A stretch of 64,000 nucleotides of DNA from UMGS1601 sp964617585 (GCA_964617585.1 CAZTXS010000006.1:1-64000), one strand, 5' to 3'; positions 17,201 to 25,552 are shown, numbered from the stretch's first letter. Numbers and translations: made by a program. The notes: a model not told the origin generated them from the sequence alone.

Positions 17201-17326
17201 ACTGACGGTAAAAGAATCAACCGCTTCCGCTGTGCTGTCCTGTTTTGTCAAAACGCCGACCTCCAATGCTGAAAAAGTAATCGCCGCCGCTGTAATGCCT
17301 GCAACTATTTTAATGAGTCTTTTCAT
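14237..17326 (-). CDS. Secreted GH59 galactocerebrosidase-like glycoside hydrolase
   Basis: This 1029-residue extracellular enzyme has a signal peptide (~1-35). The catalytic barrel (~45-350) matches family GH59: GTEPATMRY, a GAPGWTGSG block, the acid/base Glu in ADRNEIGD (E199) and the nucleophile Glu in EIWYSEGSS (E288), aligned with the WNER and WSSED motifs of human galactosylceramidase. A beta-sandwich follows (to ~520), then a laminin/concanavalin-like domain (~545-735), a CBM-like sandwich (~745-860), a Thr/Ser linker and a Lys-rich FN3-like end (~930-1029). The family removes beta-galactose from galactolipids or galactans; the exact substrate is unknown. An AraC gene lies 66 nt upstream on the same strand. 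Confidence 0.88.
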   Translation of the reverse strand: MKRLIKIVAGITAAAITFSALEVGVLTKQDSTAEAVDSFTVSIDGNNITADSLRLGVVSANNSSRLLMDYKEQNPEAYWEIMNYLFNKETGLGLSHIKIEMGSDCDSSSGTEPATMRYEDEEANVNRGAGFHLCADAKTINPDISIDMLRWGAPGWTGSGGATTEENMAKRFKWYKETLDAAYDEYGLIFDYVSADRNEIGDPDTEWIKYLRKHLDSSAEEKTAKYDYSKIKLVASDEVGHYKIADEMMNDSELRDAVDVLGFHYSTWSSENALKLKEEYGKEIWYSEGSSVAINAEQAVNANNASGEDLDETAKGIGLTGVNSALEIGVRVLNMYAQDGITGGKMTMYQFQPAVAAYYTGAQYVPKQLIEADTPWSGYYEVQAGTYVMEHFTKFQTDNMKYVEGACYGDGVAAGDGHGIGSTTNNYITLADPDTGDYTMVFVNDSSTARTYDVSVKNLAKSNSTLTAWVTKGPDSGQDYDANWLKKSGEITPVSGSFSYTVEPYSIVTLTTTTGQKGYDEEEKSEYQSSENDANLQLPYYDNFNYSDEFLDERGGTPLYTCDAGGAFEVVKKSDGSKVLQQKITNDIKPLNWGTSSNPVTTLGDTEWADYSVSIDIKLQNDNSSSNYAGVGLRSVGTCSGVAKANRSGYWLKLASDGSYSCMKENTALYSGNIKNFNINISHTLKVSAVGNEIIFYINGTSVFGYEDTENPYLSGRVGIYSNFYMTEFDNLKVEKATESLSPSEAGTYITRIDSLDGNVRYTDGWTLKVGDSFKLFNRTSAAANESGASLEYTFEGTGINFVQGDLNSESEIKVELDGEVIENGLSLKSSKLYRQSLYSLSGLSDSEHTIKITVLSGNFAIDCIEVSKASDITAKAAISGSVEDPAQPTTSASVKTTSMSKTTTTAKATRSAAQVKKDKAAAKKAMKQAKITKLTVKSKSKKKITVSWKKVKKAKGYQVQVSKKKNFKKNIVNKLTSKKKLTIKNSKLKSKKTYYVRVRAYAVYKDKYGKAKKVYSKWNKKLRKVKVK

Positions 17327-17392
17327 AAGATAACCTCCTTATTCTATTTCAGTATAACACTTCGCAGTTTATTTTTCTATATGGGAATTGCT

Positions 17393-18208
17393 CTAATCAG
17401 TATTATTTTTGTTTTTTGAAAAAAGCTCTTTTCTGAACTTATTCGGAGAAATATTATATTGCTCCCTGAATTTTTTAGTCATGTCGCTGGGACTGGCAAA
17501 ACCGCACATCTCTGAAATTTCAGCGATTTTCAAGTTCGGTTCGTGCAAAAGGTTATAAGCCTTTGAAAGCCGTGTGAATATCAAAAACTGCTTAGGCGAC
17601 ATACCTATCTGCTTCTTGAAAATGTGACTTAAATAGTATTTGCTTATAAAAAACTTATCTGCAATGTCTGAAATCAATATTTGAGAACCGCAGTTTTCCT
17701 GAATATAGCTTTGAATATCCGAAACTGTTTTGTTAGACTTTATTGCGGTTCTTCCCCTATATCCGCTGCTTCGTATTATATGAGAAATAAGCTCAGTCAG
17801 CAAAGAAACGATGATTTCCTCTGAAAATGCGTCGTTTAATTCGATTTCATTTTTTATATCGTTTAAAAGCTGAAATCCGTTGAAATCGTCCTTCACAATA
17901 AGGGGCTTGTCTGTATCAAGACCGATAATCATATTATAAATCACATCTGAACAATGCTTTTTTGAATATATCCACGGATTTAAAAAGACAAGCGTTCTCC
18001 TGTAGCAGGACAGATCTTTTATCACAAGCCTGTGCTTAAAGCAGCTTGGAATTATATAAATCATACCTTCGGTCATATCAAACTCATTACCTGAGCAAAG
18101 AACGGTAATATGCCCTTTATGAAGATATAAAATCTCGCAATCGGTATGTCCGTGTTCGGGGAAATGTACGATATTATCATAATATCCGAAATGCTCAATA
18201 CAGTTCAC
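17393..18208 (-). CDS. AraC-family transcriptional regulator
   Basis: This 271-residue protein has an N-terminal cupin sensor (HFPEHGHTDCEILYLHKGHITV...GMIYIIPSCFKHRLVI) and a C-terminal pair of helix-turn-helix motifs (SQILISDIADKFFISKYYLSHIFKKQIGMSPKQF; KIAEISEMCGFASPSDMTKKFREQYNISPNKFRKEL). It lies 66 nt upstream of the GH59 gene in the same direction, so it probably senses a sugar released by that enzyme and controls it. AAGGAG stands before the ATG. Confidence 0.93.
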   Translation of the reverse strand: MNCIEHFGYYDNIVHFPEHGHTDCEILYLHKGHITVLCSGNEFDMTEGMIYIIPSCFKHRLVIKDLSCYRRTLVFLNPWIYSKKHCSDVIYNMIIGLDTDKPLIVKDDFNGFQLLNDIKNEIELNDAFSEEIIVSLLTELISHIIRSSGYRGRTAIKSNKTVSDIQSYIQENCGSQILISDIADKFFISKYYLSHIFKKQIGMSPKQFLIFTRLSKAYNLLHEPNLKIAEISEMCGFASPSDMTKKFREQYNISPNKFRKELFSKNKNNTD

Positions 18209-18330
18209 GGTTTAAACTCCTTTTAATTTTTTATCTTACTTAATTTTATCACAAATATTTTTTATTGTAAACTCAATTTTAAATCGAACGTCCGCTGAAT
18301 AAATAAAACTAAAGCACTAATAATAAGTAT

Positions 18331-18714
18331 ATGAGATTTAAAAACAAGCTTAAAAACTTAAAATACAGCAAAGCTTATTATTACATCGTCGGAGCGGTTA
18401 CGGGAACGGCGAACGGATTGTTCGGTTCAGGCGGCGGAATGTTAAGCGTTCCGCTTTTGGAAAACACGGGACTGGAAGCAAAAAAAGCTCACGCATCATC
18501 AATAGCGATAACTCTTCCTCTTTCGCTGATAAGCGCAGTAATATATTCGGTTAAAGGACATATAGACTACCCGCTTGCGCTTAAATTTATACCGCTGGGC
18601 CTTTTAGGAGCAATTCTCGGAAGCCGTCTGTTAAAAAAGATTTCCAATAAGCTTCTGAAAAAAATATTCGGAGTTATACTGATTATTTCCGGAATAAGGA
18701 TGTTAGTGTTATGA
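18331..18714 (+). CDS. Half-size TSUP (TauE/SafE) membrane protein, first half
   Basis: The 127 residues hold four hydrophobic segments and the TSUP motif TGTANGLFGSGGGMLSVPLL, with HASSIAITLPLSLISAVIY. Normal TSUP proteins are about 250 residues and contain this unit twice; here the two units are separate genes overlapping by 4 nt. The pair probably forms one transporter of sulfite, organosulfur or other organic anions. No clear Shine-Dalgarno precedes the ATG. Confidence 0.85.
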   Translation: MRFKNKLKNLKYSKAYYYIVGAVTGTANGLFGSGGGMLSVPLLENTGLEAKKAHASSIAITLPLSLISAVIYSVKGHIDYPLALKFIPLGLLGAILGSRLLKKISNKLLKKIFGVILIISGIRMLVL

Positions 18715-19091
18715 GCATTTTTGTGATTGCTGTAGTTTCCTTTCTAAGCGGATTTATTGCGTCTCTCGGATTGGGCGGAGGTATGGTGCTTATTATCTAC
18801 CTTGCGATTTTCACAGGCATGGGTCAGCTTGAAGCGCAGGGAATCAACCTGATATTTTTTATACCTATCGCTTTAATTTCAATATTCCTGCACACAAAGT
18901 CAAAGCTTATTATCTGGAAAAGAATTATCCCCTCCATTATAACAGGAATAATAGCGGCGCTGGTATTCAGTTATATCGCAAGCCTGCTGGGATCGAGAAT
19001 TCTTTCAAAGATATTCTCTGTGTTTATTATTATAATCGGATTGAGAGAGCTTCTTAAAAAATCAAGTAAAGACAATGCGAAGCAAAAATAA
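18711..19091 (+). CDS. Half-size TSUP (TauE/SafE) membrane protein, second half
   Basis: The 126 residues show the same fold as the preceding gene: SGFIASLGLGGGMVLIIYL, four hydrophobic segments and a basic C-terminus. ATGA overlap with the upstream stop couples translation. The two halves differ in sequence, so this is not a simple broken gene; each has its own start and complete repeat unit. The substrate is unknown. Confidence 0.85.
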   Translation: MSIFVIAVVSFLSGFIASLGLGGGMVLIIYLAIFTGMGQLEAQGINLIFFIPIALISIFLHTKSKLIIWKRIIPSIITGIIAALVFSYIASLLGSRILSKIFSVFIIIIGLRELLKKSSKDNAKQK

Positions 19092-19106
19092 AGCTTCGCT
19101 TTTTTA
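19077..19106 (+). terminator. Terminator of the TSUP pair
   Basis: GCGAAGC/GCTTCGC with a 9-nt loop and a run of six T. The left arm overlaps the end of the coding region. Confidence 0.85.
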
Positions 19107-19205
19107 ATCTAATTTATTCACAATCGGCTCTGGCTGCTTCCATTGACATAAGATTTCAAAAATAGTATAATTAATTTCATAACTTATTTGTAAAGGGATG
19201 ATACA

Positions 19206-19691
19206 ATGGACGCTTTGCTTAAATTACTGAAGAAGAATGCAAGACTTTCAAATGCAGAACTGGGCGTTATGCTCGGAATAACTGAAAAGGAAGTCGCCGA
19301 CAAAATAGAACAACTCGAAAATGACGGAATTATAAAGGGCTATAATACGGTTATCAACGAACAGGCGTCAAACGACTGCGGCGATTTGGTTACGGCTTAT
19401 ATAGAGCTTAAGGTTTCGCCGAGAGCTCAGAGCGGTTTTGACGAAATTGCAAGAACCGTCAGCCGCTATGACGAGGTTGAAAGCGTATGGCTGATGTCGG
19501 GAGCGTACGATTTGGGAATTACTATTAAGGGGAACAACCTAATGGAAATTTCCTTATTTGTAGCCCAAAGGCTTGCTCCTCTTGAGGGCGTTTTATCAAC
19601 CGCCACTCATTTTGTTCTTAAAAAATACAAGGACAACGGTATAGACCTGTCCGATGAAACAACTGACGAGAGAGGATTAGTTTCTCCATGA
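19206..19691 (+). CDS. Lrp/AsnC-family regulator
   Basis: The 161 residues comprise an N-terminal helix-turn-helix (LLKLLKKNARLSNAELGVMLGITEKEVADKIEQLENDGII) and a C-terminal ligand domain (RAM, about 65-150). AAAGGGATG precedes the ATG. Its end overlaps the aminotransferase start by 4 nt. This coupling suggests that it responds to an amino acid and controls the aminotransferase gene. Confidence 0.92.
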   Translation: MDALLKLLKKNARLSNAELGVMLGITEKEVADKIEQLENDGIIKGYNTVINEQASNDCGDLVTAYIELKVSPRAQSGFDEIARTVSRYDEVESVWLMSGAYDLGITIKGNNLMEISLFVAQRLAPLEGVLSTATHFVLKKYKDNGIDLSDETTDERGLVSP

Positions 19692-20869
19692 TAGATTATA
19701 ATAAGATAATTAACAAAAAAACAAGAGATATGAAGCCTTCGGGAATAAGAAAGTTTTTCGACCTTGCTATGACTATGGACAACGTTATTACTCTGGGTGT
19801 GGGAGAGCCTAACTTTCAGACTCCGTGGACTGTAAGACGAGCTGCTATTACCGCTCTGGAAAAAGGAAAAACATTCTATACGGCAAACGCAGGGCTTTTA
19901 AGTCTGAGGGAATCTATCTCCGAATATGTGAAAAAATCTGTTGATACAGAGTATTTCCCCGATGATGAGATTATTGTCACAGTAGGCGGTTCTGAAGCTA
20001 TTGACCTGGCTATCAGGGCCGTTGTTGAACCCGGGGACGAGGTTCTGATTGTTGAGCCTTGCTTTGTGTGCTATACTCCTATTGTTGAGCTTTCCGGAGG
20101 AAAATCGGTTATAGTTGAAACGAAGGCTGAGGATAATTTCAAACTCAAAGCTGAAGCCTTAAAAGAAAAAATCACCGACAAAACAAAGGCTTTGGTTTTG
20201 CCTTTTCCCAATAATCCAACAGGCGCTATAATGACTAAGGAGGATCTTGAGCCTATCGCAGAGGTTCTCAAAGATACAAACATTATCGTTTTGTCAGATG
20301 AGATATATTCTGAGCTTACATACGGCAGAAAGCACTACTCTATAGTCCAATGCGACGGAATGAGAGAGAGAACCATTCTCATAAACGGATTTTCTAAAAC
20401 CTATGCTATGACAGGCTGGCGTATGGGATACTTGTGCGGACCTCACGAGCTTGTTTCGCAGATACTGAAAATTCACCAATACGCTATTATGTGCTCTCCG
20501 ACTGTCAGCCAATATGCGGCTATTGAAGCTTTGAAAAATTGCAGAAGCGACATTGATATGATGGTTGAAGAATACAATATGCGAAGACGGTTCTGCGTGA
20601 ACGGATTTAATGAAATCGGTCTGTACTGCTTTGAACCTCAGGGAGCTTTTTACGTTTTCCCATGCATTAAATCAACCGGGCTTTCCAGTCAGGAGTTCTG
20701 CGAAAAGCTTCTATACTCAAAGAACGTAGCCGTTGTACCGGGCGACGCATTCGGTGAAAGCGGCGAGGGATATATCCGTGTTTCCTACGCTTACTCTCTT
20801 GAACACCTGAAAAAAGCTATTAGAAAAATCGGCGAGTTTGTAAGCGAAATAAAAAAGCAGTCGCTCTGA
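19688..20869 (+). CDS. Pyridoxal-phosphate aminotransferase, class I/II
   Basis: This 393-residue fold-type I aminotransferase carries FPNNPTGAIMTKEDL, SDEIYSELTY (PLP Asp), the Schiff-base lysine in GFSKTYAMTGWRMGYL (about K237) and the C-terminal substrate Arg in GYIRVSYA. It belongs to the aspartate/aromatic aminotransferase group. In similar loci the Lrp-linked enzyme is often annotated as an aspartate, alanine or aromatic aminotransferase; the substrate cannot be fixed here. It is translationally coupled to the upstream Lrp gene. Confidence 0.93.
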   Translation: MIDYNKIINKKTRDMKPSGIRKFFDLAMTMDNVITLGVGEPNFQTPWTVRRAAITALEKGKTFYTANAGLLSLRESISEYVKKSVDTEYFPDDEIIVTVGGSEAIDLAIRAVVEPGDEVLIVEPCFVCYTPIVELSGGKSVIVETKAEDNFKLKAEALKEKITDKTKALVLPFPNNPTGAIMTKEDLEPIAEVLKDTNIIVLSDEIYSELTYGRKHYSIVQCDGMRERTILINGFSKTYAMTGWRMGYLCGPHELVSQILKIHQYAIMCSPTVSQYAAIEALKNCRSDIDMMVEEYNMRRRFCVNGFNEIGLYCFEPQGAFYVFPCIKSTGLSSQEFCEKLLYSKNVAVVPGDAFGESGEGYIRVSYAYSLEHLKKAIRKIGEFVSEIKKQSL

Positions 20870-20885
20870 ATAAACGGTGAAAAGT

Positions 20886-21797
20886 ATGAAAAGAATTACT
20901 CTTAAAGCTCCTGCAAAAATAAATCTTATACTTGATATTGTCGGGAAAAGAAAGGACGGCTATCATGAATTGCGTTCGGTTATGCAGACAGTTTCCCTTT
21001 ATGACTACATCACGCTGACCTTAACCGAAGAAATTTACGAAAATGATGAACCCGAAATTTCCGTAAGCTGCGACAAGCCAGAAATACCGACTGATAAAAG
21101 GAACACTGTCTGTAAGGCATGCGAGGCTTTTTTTAAGGCGTCAGGCGCAAAATTCAAATCAAACATTCAAATAGACATCCAAAAAAACATACCCAGCGGC
21201 GCCGGACTTGCAGGCGGAAGTTCGGACGGAGCGGCAGTTCTCGTCGGGTTAAACAGACTTTTCGGCGATAAGCTTTCTCAAAAAAAGCTTTGTGAAACAG
21301 GCTCTTTGATTGGTGCGGACGTGCCGTTTTGCATTGTCGGAGGAACGGCTCTGTGCGAGGGAATAGGAGAAAAATTAACCCCTCTCAAAAAGCTTCCCGA
21401 ATGCAGTATTTTGCTTGTAAAGCCTGATATTTCAATTTCCACTCCCCTGTCATATAAGAAATTTGACGAGCTTGATAAGACAAAGCTTTCAGATTTTCAA
21501 AGTTTCGTTTCAGCTTTGGAAAACGAAAACCTTTCAGCTATTTCACGGCTTCTTTCAAATTCGCTGGAAGAAACGACAGACGAAAAGGTTATCTATGATA
21601 TAAAAGAAACTATGACCCGCTCTGAAGCGTTGGGAGCCGTCATGACAGGAAGCGGTTCCTGCGTATTCGGAATATTTGAAAATAAAAAATCAGCCGAACA
21701 ATGCGAGGAAAAACTGCGTAAGTTCACATTCACAAAAATATGCTCGCCTGAAAATTCAGGTGTGCAAATATTCAATAAGGGCTTGCCCGTTATTTAA
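20886..21797 (+). CDS. ispE: 4-diphosphocytidyl-2-C-methyl-D-erythritol kinase
   Basis: This GHMP kinase of the MEP isoprenoid pathway phosphorylates CDP-methylerythritol. ITLKAPAKINLILDIVGKR is the N-terminal signature and PSGAGLAGGSSDGAAVL (~101-117) the ATP loop; GADVPFCIVGGTALCEGIGE and MTGSGSCVFGIF follow. The ATG at 20886 has GGTGA 5 nt upstream; a GTG at 20877 is an alternative. The last eight residues, FNKGLPVI, and the stop are supplied by repeat A3. In that copy CATTCAACG has become TATTTAACG, which creates the TAA. Confidence 0.95.
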   Translation: MKRITLKAPAKINLILDIVGKRKDGYHELRSVMQTVSLYDYITLTLTEEIYENDEPEISVSCDKPEIPTDKRNTVCKACEAFFKASGAKFKSNIQIDIQKNIPSGAGLAGGSSDGAAVLVGLNRLFGDKLSQKKLCETGSLIGADVPFCIVGGTALCEGIGEKLTPLKKLPECSILLVKPDISISTPLSYKKFDELDKTKLSDFQSFVSALENENLSAISRLLSNSLEETTDEKVIYDIKETMTRSEALGAVMTGSGSCVFGIFENKKSAEQCEEKLRKFTFTKICSPENSGVQIFNKGLPVI

Positions 21798-21875
21798 CGT
21801 GGCAAGAGTCGGCAATGCCGACCGGGTAATGGAACCCGCCGCCTATAGAGGCGGGGACATCTTGCCTAAGTTATA
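21771..21875 (+). repeat. Family A repeat, copy 3 (medium form)
   Basis: TTCAATAAGGGCTTGCCCGT at the left and ATCTTGCCTAAGTTATA at the right. The GTCGG/CCGAC and CCGCCT/AGGCGG hairpins are kept; the CTGAACGG-type hairpin is missing. It overlaps the 3' end of ispE. Confidence 0.85.
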
Positions 21876-21881
21876 AAGCAC

Positions 21882-21913
21882 AAAACCGTCGAAATAATAA
21901 TCCGACGGTTTTT
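21882..21913. terminator. Bidirectional terminator between ispE and the CHAP gene
   Basis: AAACCGTCG/CGACGGTTTTT with an AT-rich loop. It can serve ispE on the plus strand and the converging secreted-protein gene on the minus strand. Confidence 0.8.
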
Positions 21914-21919
21914 ATTATG

Positions 21920-23824
21920 CTAAACTACTGTTGCTGAAGAATACTTTCCGTAAAGCGTCGCTCCCGAATATGCTTTGTACGCCCTTACCTTAAAGGTATA
22001 AGACTTATTGCTCAGGTTCTTTATCTTAGCTTTAATCTTGGACGCAGAAACCGTTTTAACATATCTGTAACCGTTTCCGTCCAGCATATATATATTATAG
22101 CCTGAAGCTCCTTTTACGGGACTCCAGCTAAGCTTTACGCTGCTGTCATCAACTTTCTTACCCGTAACATTTTTGACTTTTCCGGGCTTTGTAGAAGCGT
22201 ATGCCTTTTTAGAACCTCCGCTTAAAACGCTTACGCTTGAAAATTTCTTTACAGTTCTGACTTTAAACGTGTAAACAGTTCCGCTTTTCAGCTTTTTGAG
22301 TGTAACAGATTTCTTTTTACCTGAAACGGTTTTAAGCTTTACGTACTTTCCTCCGTCCGCACTGCCGTATATCTCATAACCGTCAGAACCGCTCACTCCT
22401 GTCCAAGCGAGTTTAACCGAGGAAGCTGATTTAGTATAAGCCGTTAAATTTTTCACCTTATCAGGACGTGTATATCCGCTTATAACCTTAGAATATTTAG
22501 AAAAATAATTCTTTCCCTTGTATGTTCTGTAGGCTCTTATTTTGAATTTGTATTTTGACGCTTTATTAAGCCATGAAACGGTAAGAGTATTTTTCTTTAA
22601 ATCTGCAATCTTTACATACTTTTTCTTAGAACCGTCGTATTTATAAATCCTATATCCCGAAACATCGGAATCGGAATTCCAAGCAAGCGTTAAAGCGCTT
22701 TTTGAAGAAGCGGTTACTTTAAAGCCTGTAACAGCTTTAGGCTTCACCTTTACCGTGCAAACAGCTTTAACGCCGCTTACAGCCTTTGAGGTTATCGTTA
22801 CCTTACCCGCTTTAATCGCTGTAACAGCTCCGCTGTTAGAAACTGTAGCTACCGAATTATCGCTTGAAGTCCATGTAAGAATATCGTTCGTATTGTCAGG
22901 AAGCATTTTGCTTGAAACAGTCTTTGTGTCTCCTGCGGTCATTGTCAGCGAATTAACGCCCAGCTTAACGCTTGAAGCCAGCGGCTGACCCACAACAAAG
23001 AACTCTTTAAAATCGCTCGTCGCACTTTTACTTGAGGAAGAATAATTTATAACTCTTGCCACATAATGCCCCTTAGGCAAAAGCAAAGACGCCGATCCGC
23101 TTGTTATTCCCGCAGTTGTCGATACCAAATCGTCCGACGTATATGAACCTAATGAATTATAATTATATATGTAAAGGGTCGATTTCGCTGTTTTTGAACC
23201 TGTAGTCCATGAAAAGCTTTTTTTAACTCCGTCCTGTGAAGCATAATCCGTAGTGATAACCGGTTTTTGCGGAATATCCGCTCCGCTGTATCTGAAAAAG
23301 CTTACGTCCGATTCAAGATTTTTCAGGTTGACCGTTCTGTTATACTTTGCATAACACCCGTTATCGTCATACCAAGTCCAGTTCTGCTCGAAAAGCACAA
23401 CCTCATTGCCGTTAATTTTTTTTACAATTGCCCAGTGGCTAGAATTTCCGTATATATCTCCGACGGCAGGGGTTTTAACCTTTGAAAAAGTGCCCGAGTC
23501 GCTTAACGGAGTGCTTCCCGGCCACAAATTATACACAGTTATTCCGTATACCGCATTATAGAATTTCTTTACCAAAGCTGCACAGCAGTATACAGGATCA
23601 TCCCACATTTCCGCCGCATTGCTGTTATTTCTCGGAGTGTATACAGCGTTTACCGTAACGCCTTCATATTTCATCGTGTCTACTACCTGCCCGACCTTTG
23701 TTACTTTAACAGTAACAGCTTCGGTTGCCGCTGAAGAACTAATAGGCGCCGCAATAGCAGACAACGTCAGCACAAGCGTAATTAAAGCGGATGCAATACG
23801 CTTATGCAGTTTCATTTCACACAT
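21920..23824 (-). CDS. Secreted CHAP-like, Big2 and fibronectin III protein
   Basis: From the ATG at 23824 (AAGGAG 6 nt upstream) the product is 634 residues. A signal peptide (~1-33) precedes a CHAP/NlpC-like amidase domain, with Cys80/81 in VYCCAALVKKFY and His130 in SSHWAIVKK. A bacterial Ig-like Big2 domain follows (TMTAGDTKTVSSKMLPDNTND...VTITSKAVSG), then three fibronectin type III repeats, each ending in a YTFKVRAY-type strand. The likely role is cell-wall or surface attachment with possible peptidoglycan cleavage. Two TCACATAACACAC copies lie just upstream (23841 and 23895). The catalytic assignment is moderate. Confidence 0.78.
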   Translation of the reverse strand: MCEMKLHKRIASALITLVLTLSAIAAPISSSAATEAVTVKVTKVGQVVDTMKYEGVTVNAVYTPRNNSNAAEMWDDPVYCCAALVKKFYNAVYGITVYNLWPGSTPLSDSGTFSKVKTPAVGDIYGNSSHWAIVKKINGNEVVLFEQNWTWYDDNGCYAKYNRTVNLKNLESDVSFFRYSGADIPQKPVITTDYASQDGVKKSFSWTTGSKTAKSTLYIYNYNSLGSYTSDDLVSTTAGITSGSASLLLPKGHYVARVINYSSSSKSATSDFKEFFVVGQPLASSVKLGVNSLTMTAGDTKTVSSKMLPDNTNDILTWTSSDNSVATVSNSGAVTAIKAGKVTITSKAVSGVKAVCTVKVKPKAVTGFKVTASSKSALTLAWNSDSDVSGYRIYKYDGSKKKYVKIADLKKNTLTVSWLNKASKYKFKIRAYRTYKGKNYFSKYSKVISGYTRPDKVKNLTAYTKSASSVKLAWTGVSGSDGYEIYGSADGGKYVKLKTVSGKKKSVTLKKLKSGTVYTFKVRTVKKFSSVSVLSGGSKKAYASTKPGKVKNVTGKKVDDSSVKLSWSPVKGASGYNIYMLDGNGYRYVKTVSASKIKAKIKNLSNKSYTFKVRAYKAYSGATLYGKYSSATVV

Positions 23825-23840
23825 TTTTCTCTCCTTATTT

Positions 23841-23907
23841 TCACATAACACACTGACGCATATCTCTATCTCTGCGTACTTTAAATTTTACTTATCACAT
23901 AACACAC
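23841..23907. repeat. Direct repeat upstream of the CHAP gene
   Basis: TCACATAACACAC occurs at 23841-23853 and 23895-23907, 54 bp apart (about five helical turns), in the 5' region of the minus-strand gene. It could be a regulator-binding pair. Nothing else is recognised between 23908 and 24038. Confidence 0.4.
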
Positions 23908-24038
23908 CGTAAAAAACCACGGAAAATAAAATAAATTTAAGAGCTTGTCCTTTTTAAACAAGCATATGGGAAATTTATAAATTTACATCTACAAATTCCC
24001 CATAATGTCAGATAATCTATAATGCCGATAAGTTTAAA

Positions 24039-25463
24039 TCAAAGGCTGTTATAAAGCTCCTGATATGAAATAGCAGACTTTTTCCAACTGAAATCTTCTT
24101 TCATTGCATGAGTAACAAGCCTTCCCCATATCATCTTATTGTCATAAAAAGCTCTCGCCCTTGCGCAGGCATTGAGCATATCGTGAGCATTATACGACTT
24201 GAAAGTAAATCCGTTGCCTGTAATATCCCCCGAATGAGGCTCTCCTGCGTCAGTGATACTGTCACGAAGTCCACCCGTTTCGCGCACGATAGGAATAGTT
24301 CCGTATCTGAGAGAAATCATTTGCGCCAAACCGCACGGCTCGCTCTGCGACGGCATCAGGAACATATCTGCTCCGGCATAAATCTTTTTAGAAAGCTCGG
24401 GAATAAATCCGATTCTAACGCCTACCCTGTCGGGATAACGGTATGACATCTCGGTGAAAAAGTCCTCATAGATTTTTTCTCCCGAACCGAGTATCGCAAA
24501 CTTATATCCCAAATTCACAATATCCTCAAAAACATACTTTATAAGATCAAGTCCCTTATGCGAAACAAATCGGGTAACTATTCCTATAACAGGCTCTTTA
24601 CCTGATTTGATTCCCATCTCATCGCATAAAAGCTTCTTGCAGACTTTCTTTCCGAACATATCGTTTAAGCTGTAATTCGCCGGAATAACGGGGTCGGTTT
24701 CAGGATTATAAATGCTCTGATCGATTCCGTTTAAAATTCCGCTTAGCTTATACTGCTTGTTTACCAGCTCTCTGTCCATGCCATGAGCGTACCATGAATC
24801 TAAAATCTCCCACGCATAGCTTGGTGAAACGGTAGTAACTTTGTCAGAAACCTCAATAGCAGCCTTCATGAAATTCACATCGCCGTCATATTCAAGCAGG
24901 TCGGTATGATAAAGAGGTATACCCATGATGTCATTGATAAGATCAAGCCCGTACTGTCCCTGATACTGAATATTGTGTATCGTGAATACGGTCTTAATAT
25001 CCTCATATCCGGACTGATAACGGTAGAAAATATCATAATAAACAGGAACCAATGCAGTCTGCCAGTCGTTTGCGTTAATAACGTTTGGCTTGAAATCAAT
25101 ATAATGCAGAAGCTCCAGCACAGCTCTTGAAAAGAAAACAAACCGCTCTGCGTCGTCATAAAAGCCGTACAAACCGTTCCTTGCAAAATAGAATTCATTA
25201 TCCAGAAGATAATAGGTAACTCCGTTCACAACAGCCGTAAATACTCCGCAGTACTGATTTCTCCAAGCGACGGGAACAGTGAAGTTCGTAATAAAGGTCA
25301 GCTTTTCACGAAGCTCAGGCTTCATAGTATTATACATCGGAATAACCACACGGCAGTCGTTGCCCAATTCATTCAATGCTCTCGGCAGAGAACCCGCTAC
25401 GTCCGCCAATCCGCCAGAAGCGGCAAAAGGCAACGCCTCGCTAGCTGTATATAAAATGTTCAA
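24039..25463 (-). CDS. glgA: Glycogen synthase (ADP-glucose type)
   Basis: GT5 glycosyltransferase that extends alpha-1,4-glucan from ADP-glucose. The best start is TTG at 25463, 9 nt after GGAGG, giving 474 residues beginning MNILYTASEALPFAASGGLADV. Here the usual KTGGL lysine is replaced by ASGGL at the ADP-glucose loop, as in several clostridial enzymes. C-terminal PSQSEPCGLAQMISLRYGTIPIVRETGGL carries the catalytic Glu. It is last in the glgB-glgC-glgD-glgA group but has its own promoter. Confidence 0.93.
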   Translation of the reverse strand: MNILYTASEALPFAASGGLADVAGSLPRALNELGNDCRVVIPMYNTMKPELREKLTFITNFTVPVAWRNQYCGVFTAVVNGVTYYLLDNEFYFARNGLYGFYDDAERFVFFSRAVLELLHYIDFKPNVINANDWQTALVPVYYDIFYRYQSGYEDIKTVFTIHNIQYQGQYGLDLINDIMGIPLYHTDLLEYDGDVNFMKAAIEVSDKVTTVSPSYAWEILDSWYAHGMDRELVNKQYKLSGILNGIDQSIYNPETDPVIPANYSLNDMFGKKVCKKLLCDEMGIKSGKEPVIGIVTRFVSHKGLDLIKYVFEDIVNLGYKFAILGSGEKIYEDFFTEMSYRYPDRVGVRIGFIPELSKKIYAGADMFLMPSQSEPCGLAQMISLRYGTIPIVRETGGLRDSITDAGEPHSGDITGNGFTFKSYNAHDMLNACARARAFYDNKMIWGRLVTHAMKEDFSWKKSAISYQELYNSL

Positions 25464-25523
25464 GGTCAAAATCCTCCGTTTCAAATGTGATTTCAATTTT
25501 AAAGTCATATGCTATTTACAGTA

Positions 25524-25552
25524 ATTATAGCACAAAAGCTTCATTAAATCAA
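25524..25552 (-). promoter_or_regulatory. Promoter of glgA
   Basis: Minus strand TTGATT (25552-25547), 17 nt, TATAAT (25529-25524), about 60 nt before the glgA start. The -35 box is part of the right arm of an inverted repeat. Confidence 0.7.

Noticed and set aside
14237..17326. Assignment of the large glycosidase to GH30
   Set aside because: The GTEP, PGW, RNEIG and WYSEG blocks align with galactosylceramidase (GH59), not with GH30 motifs.
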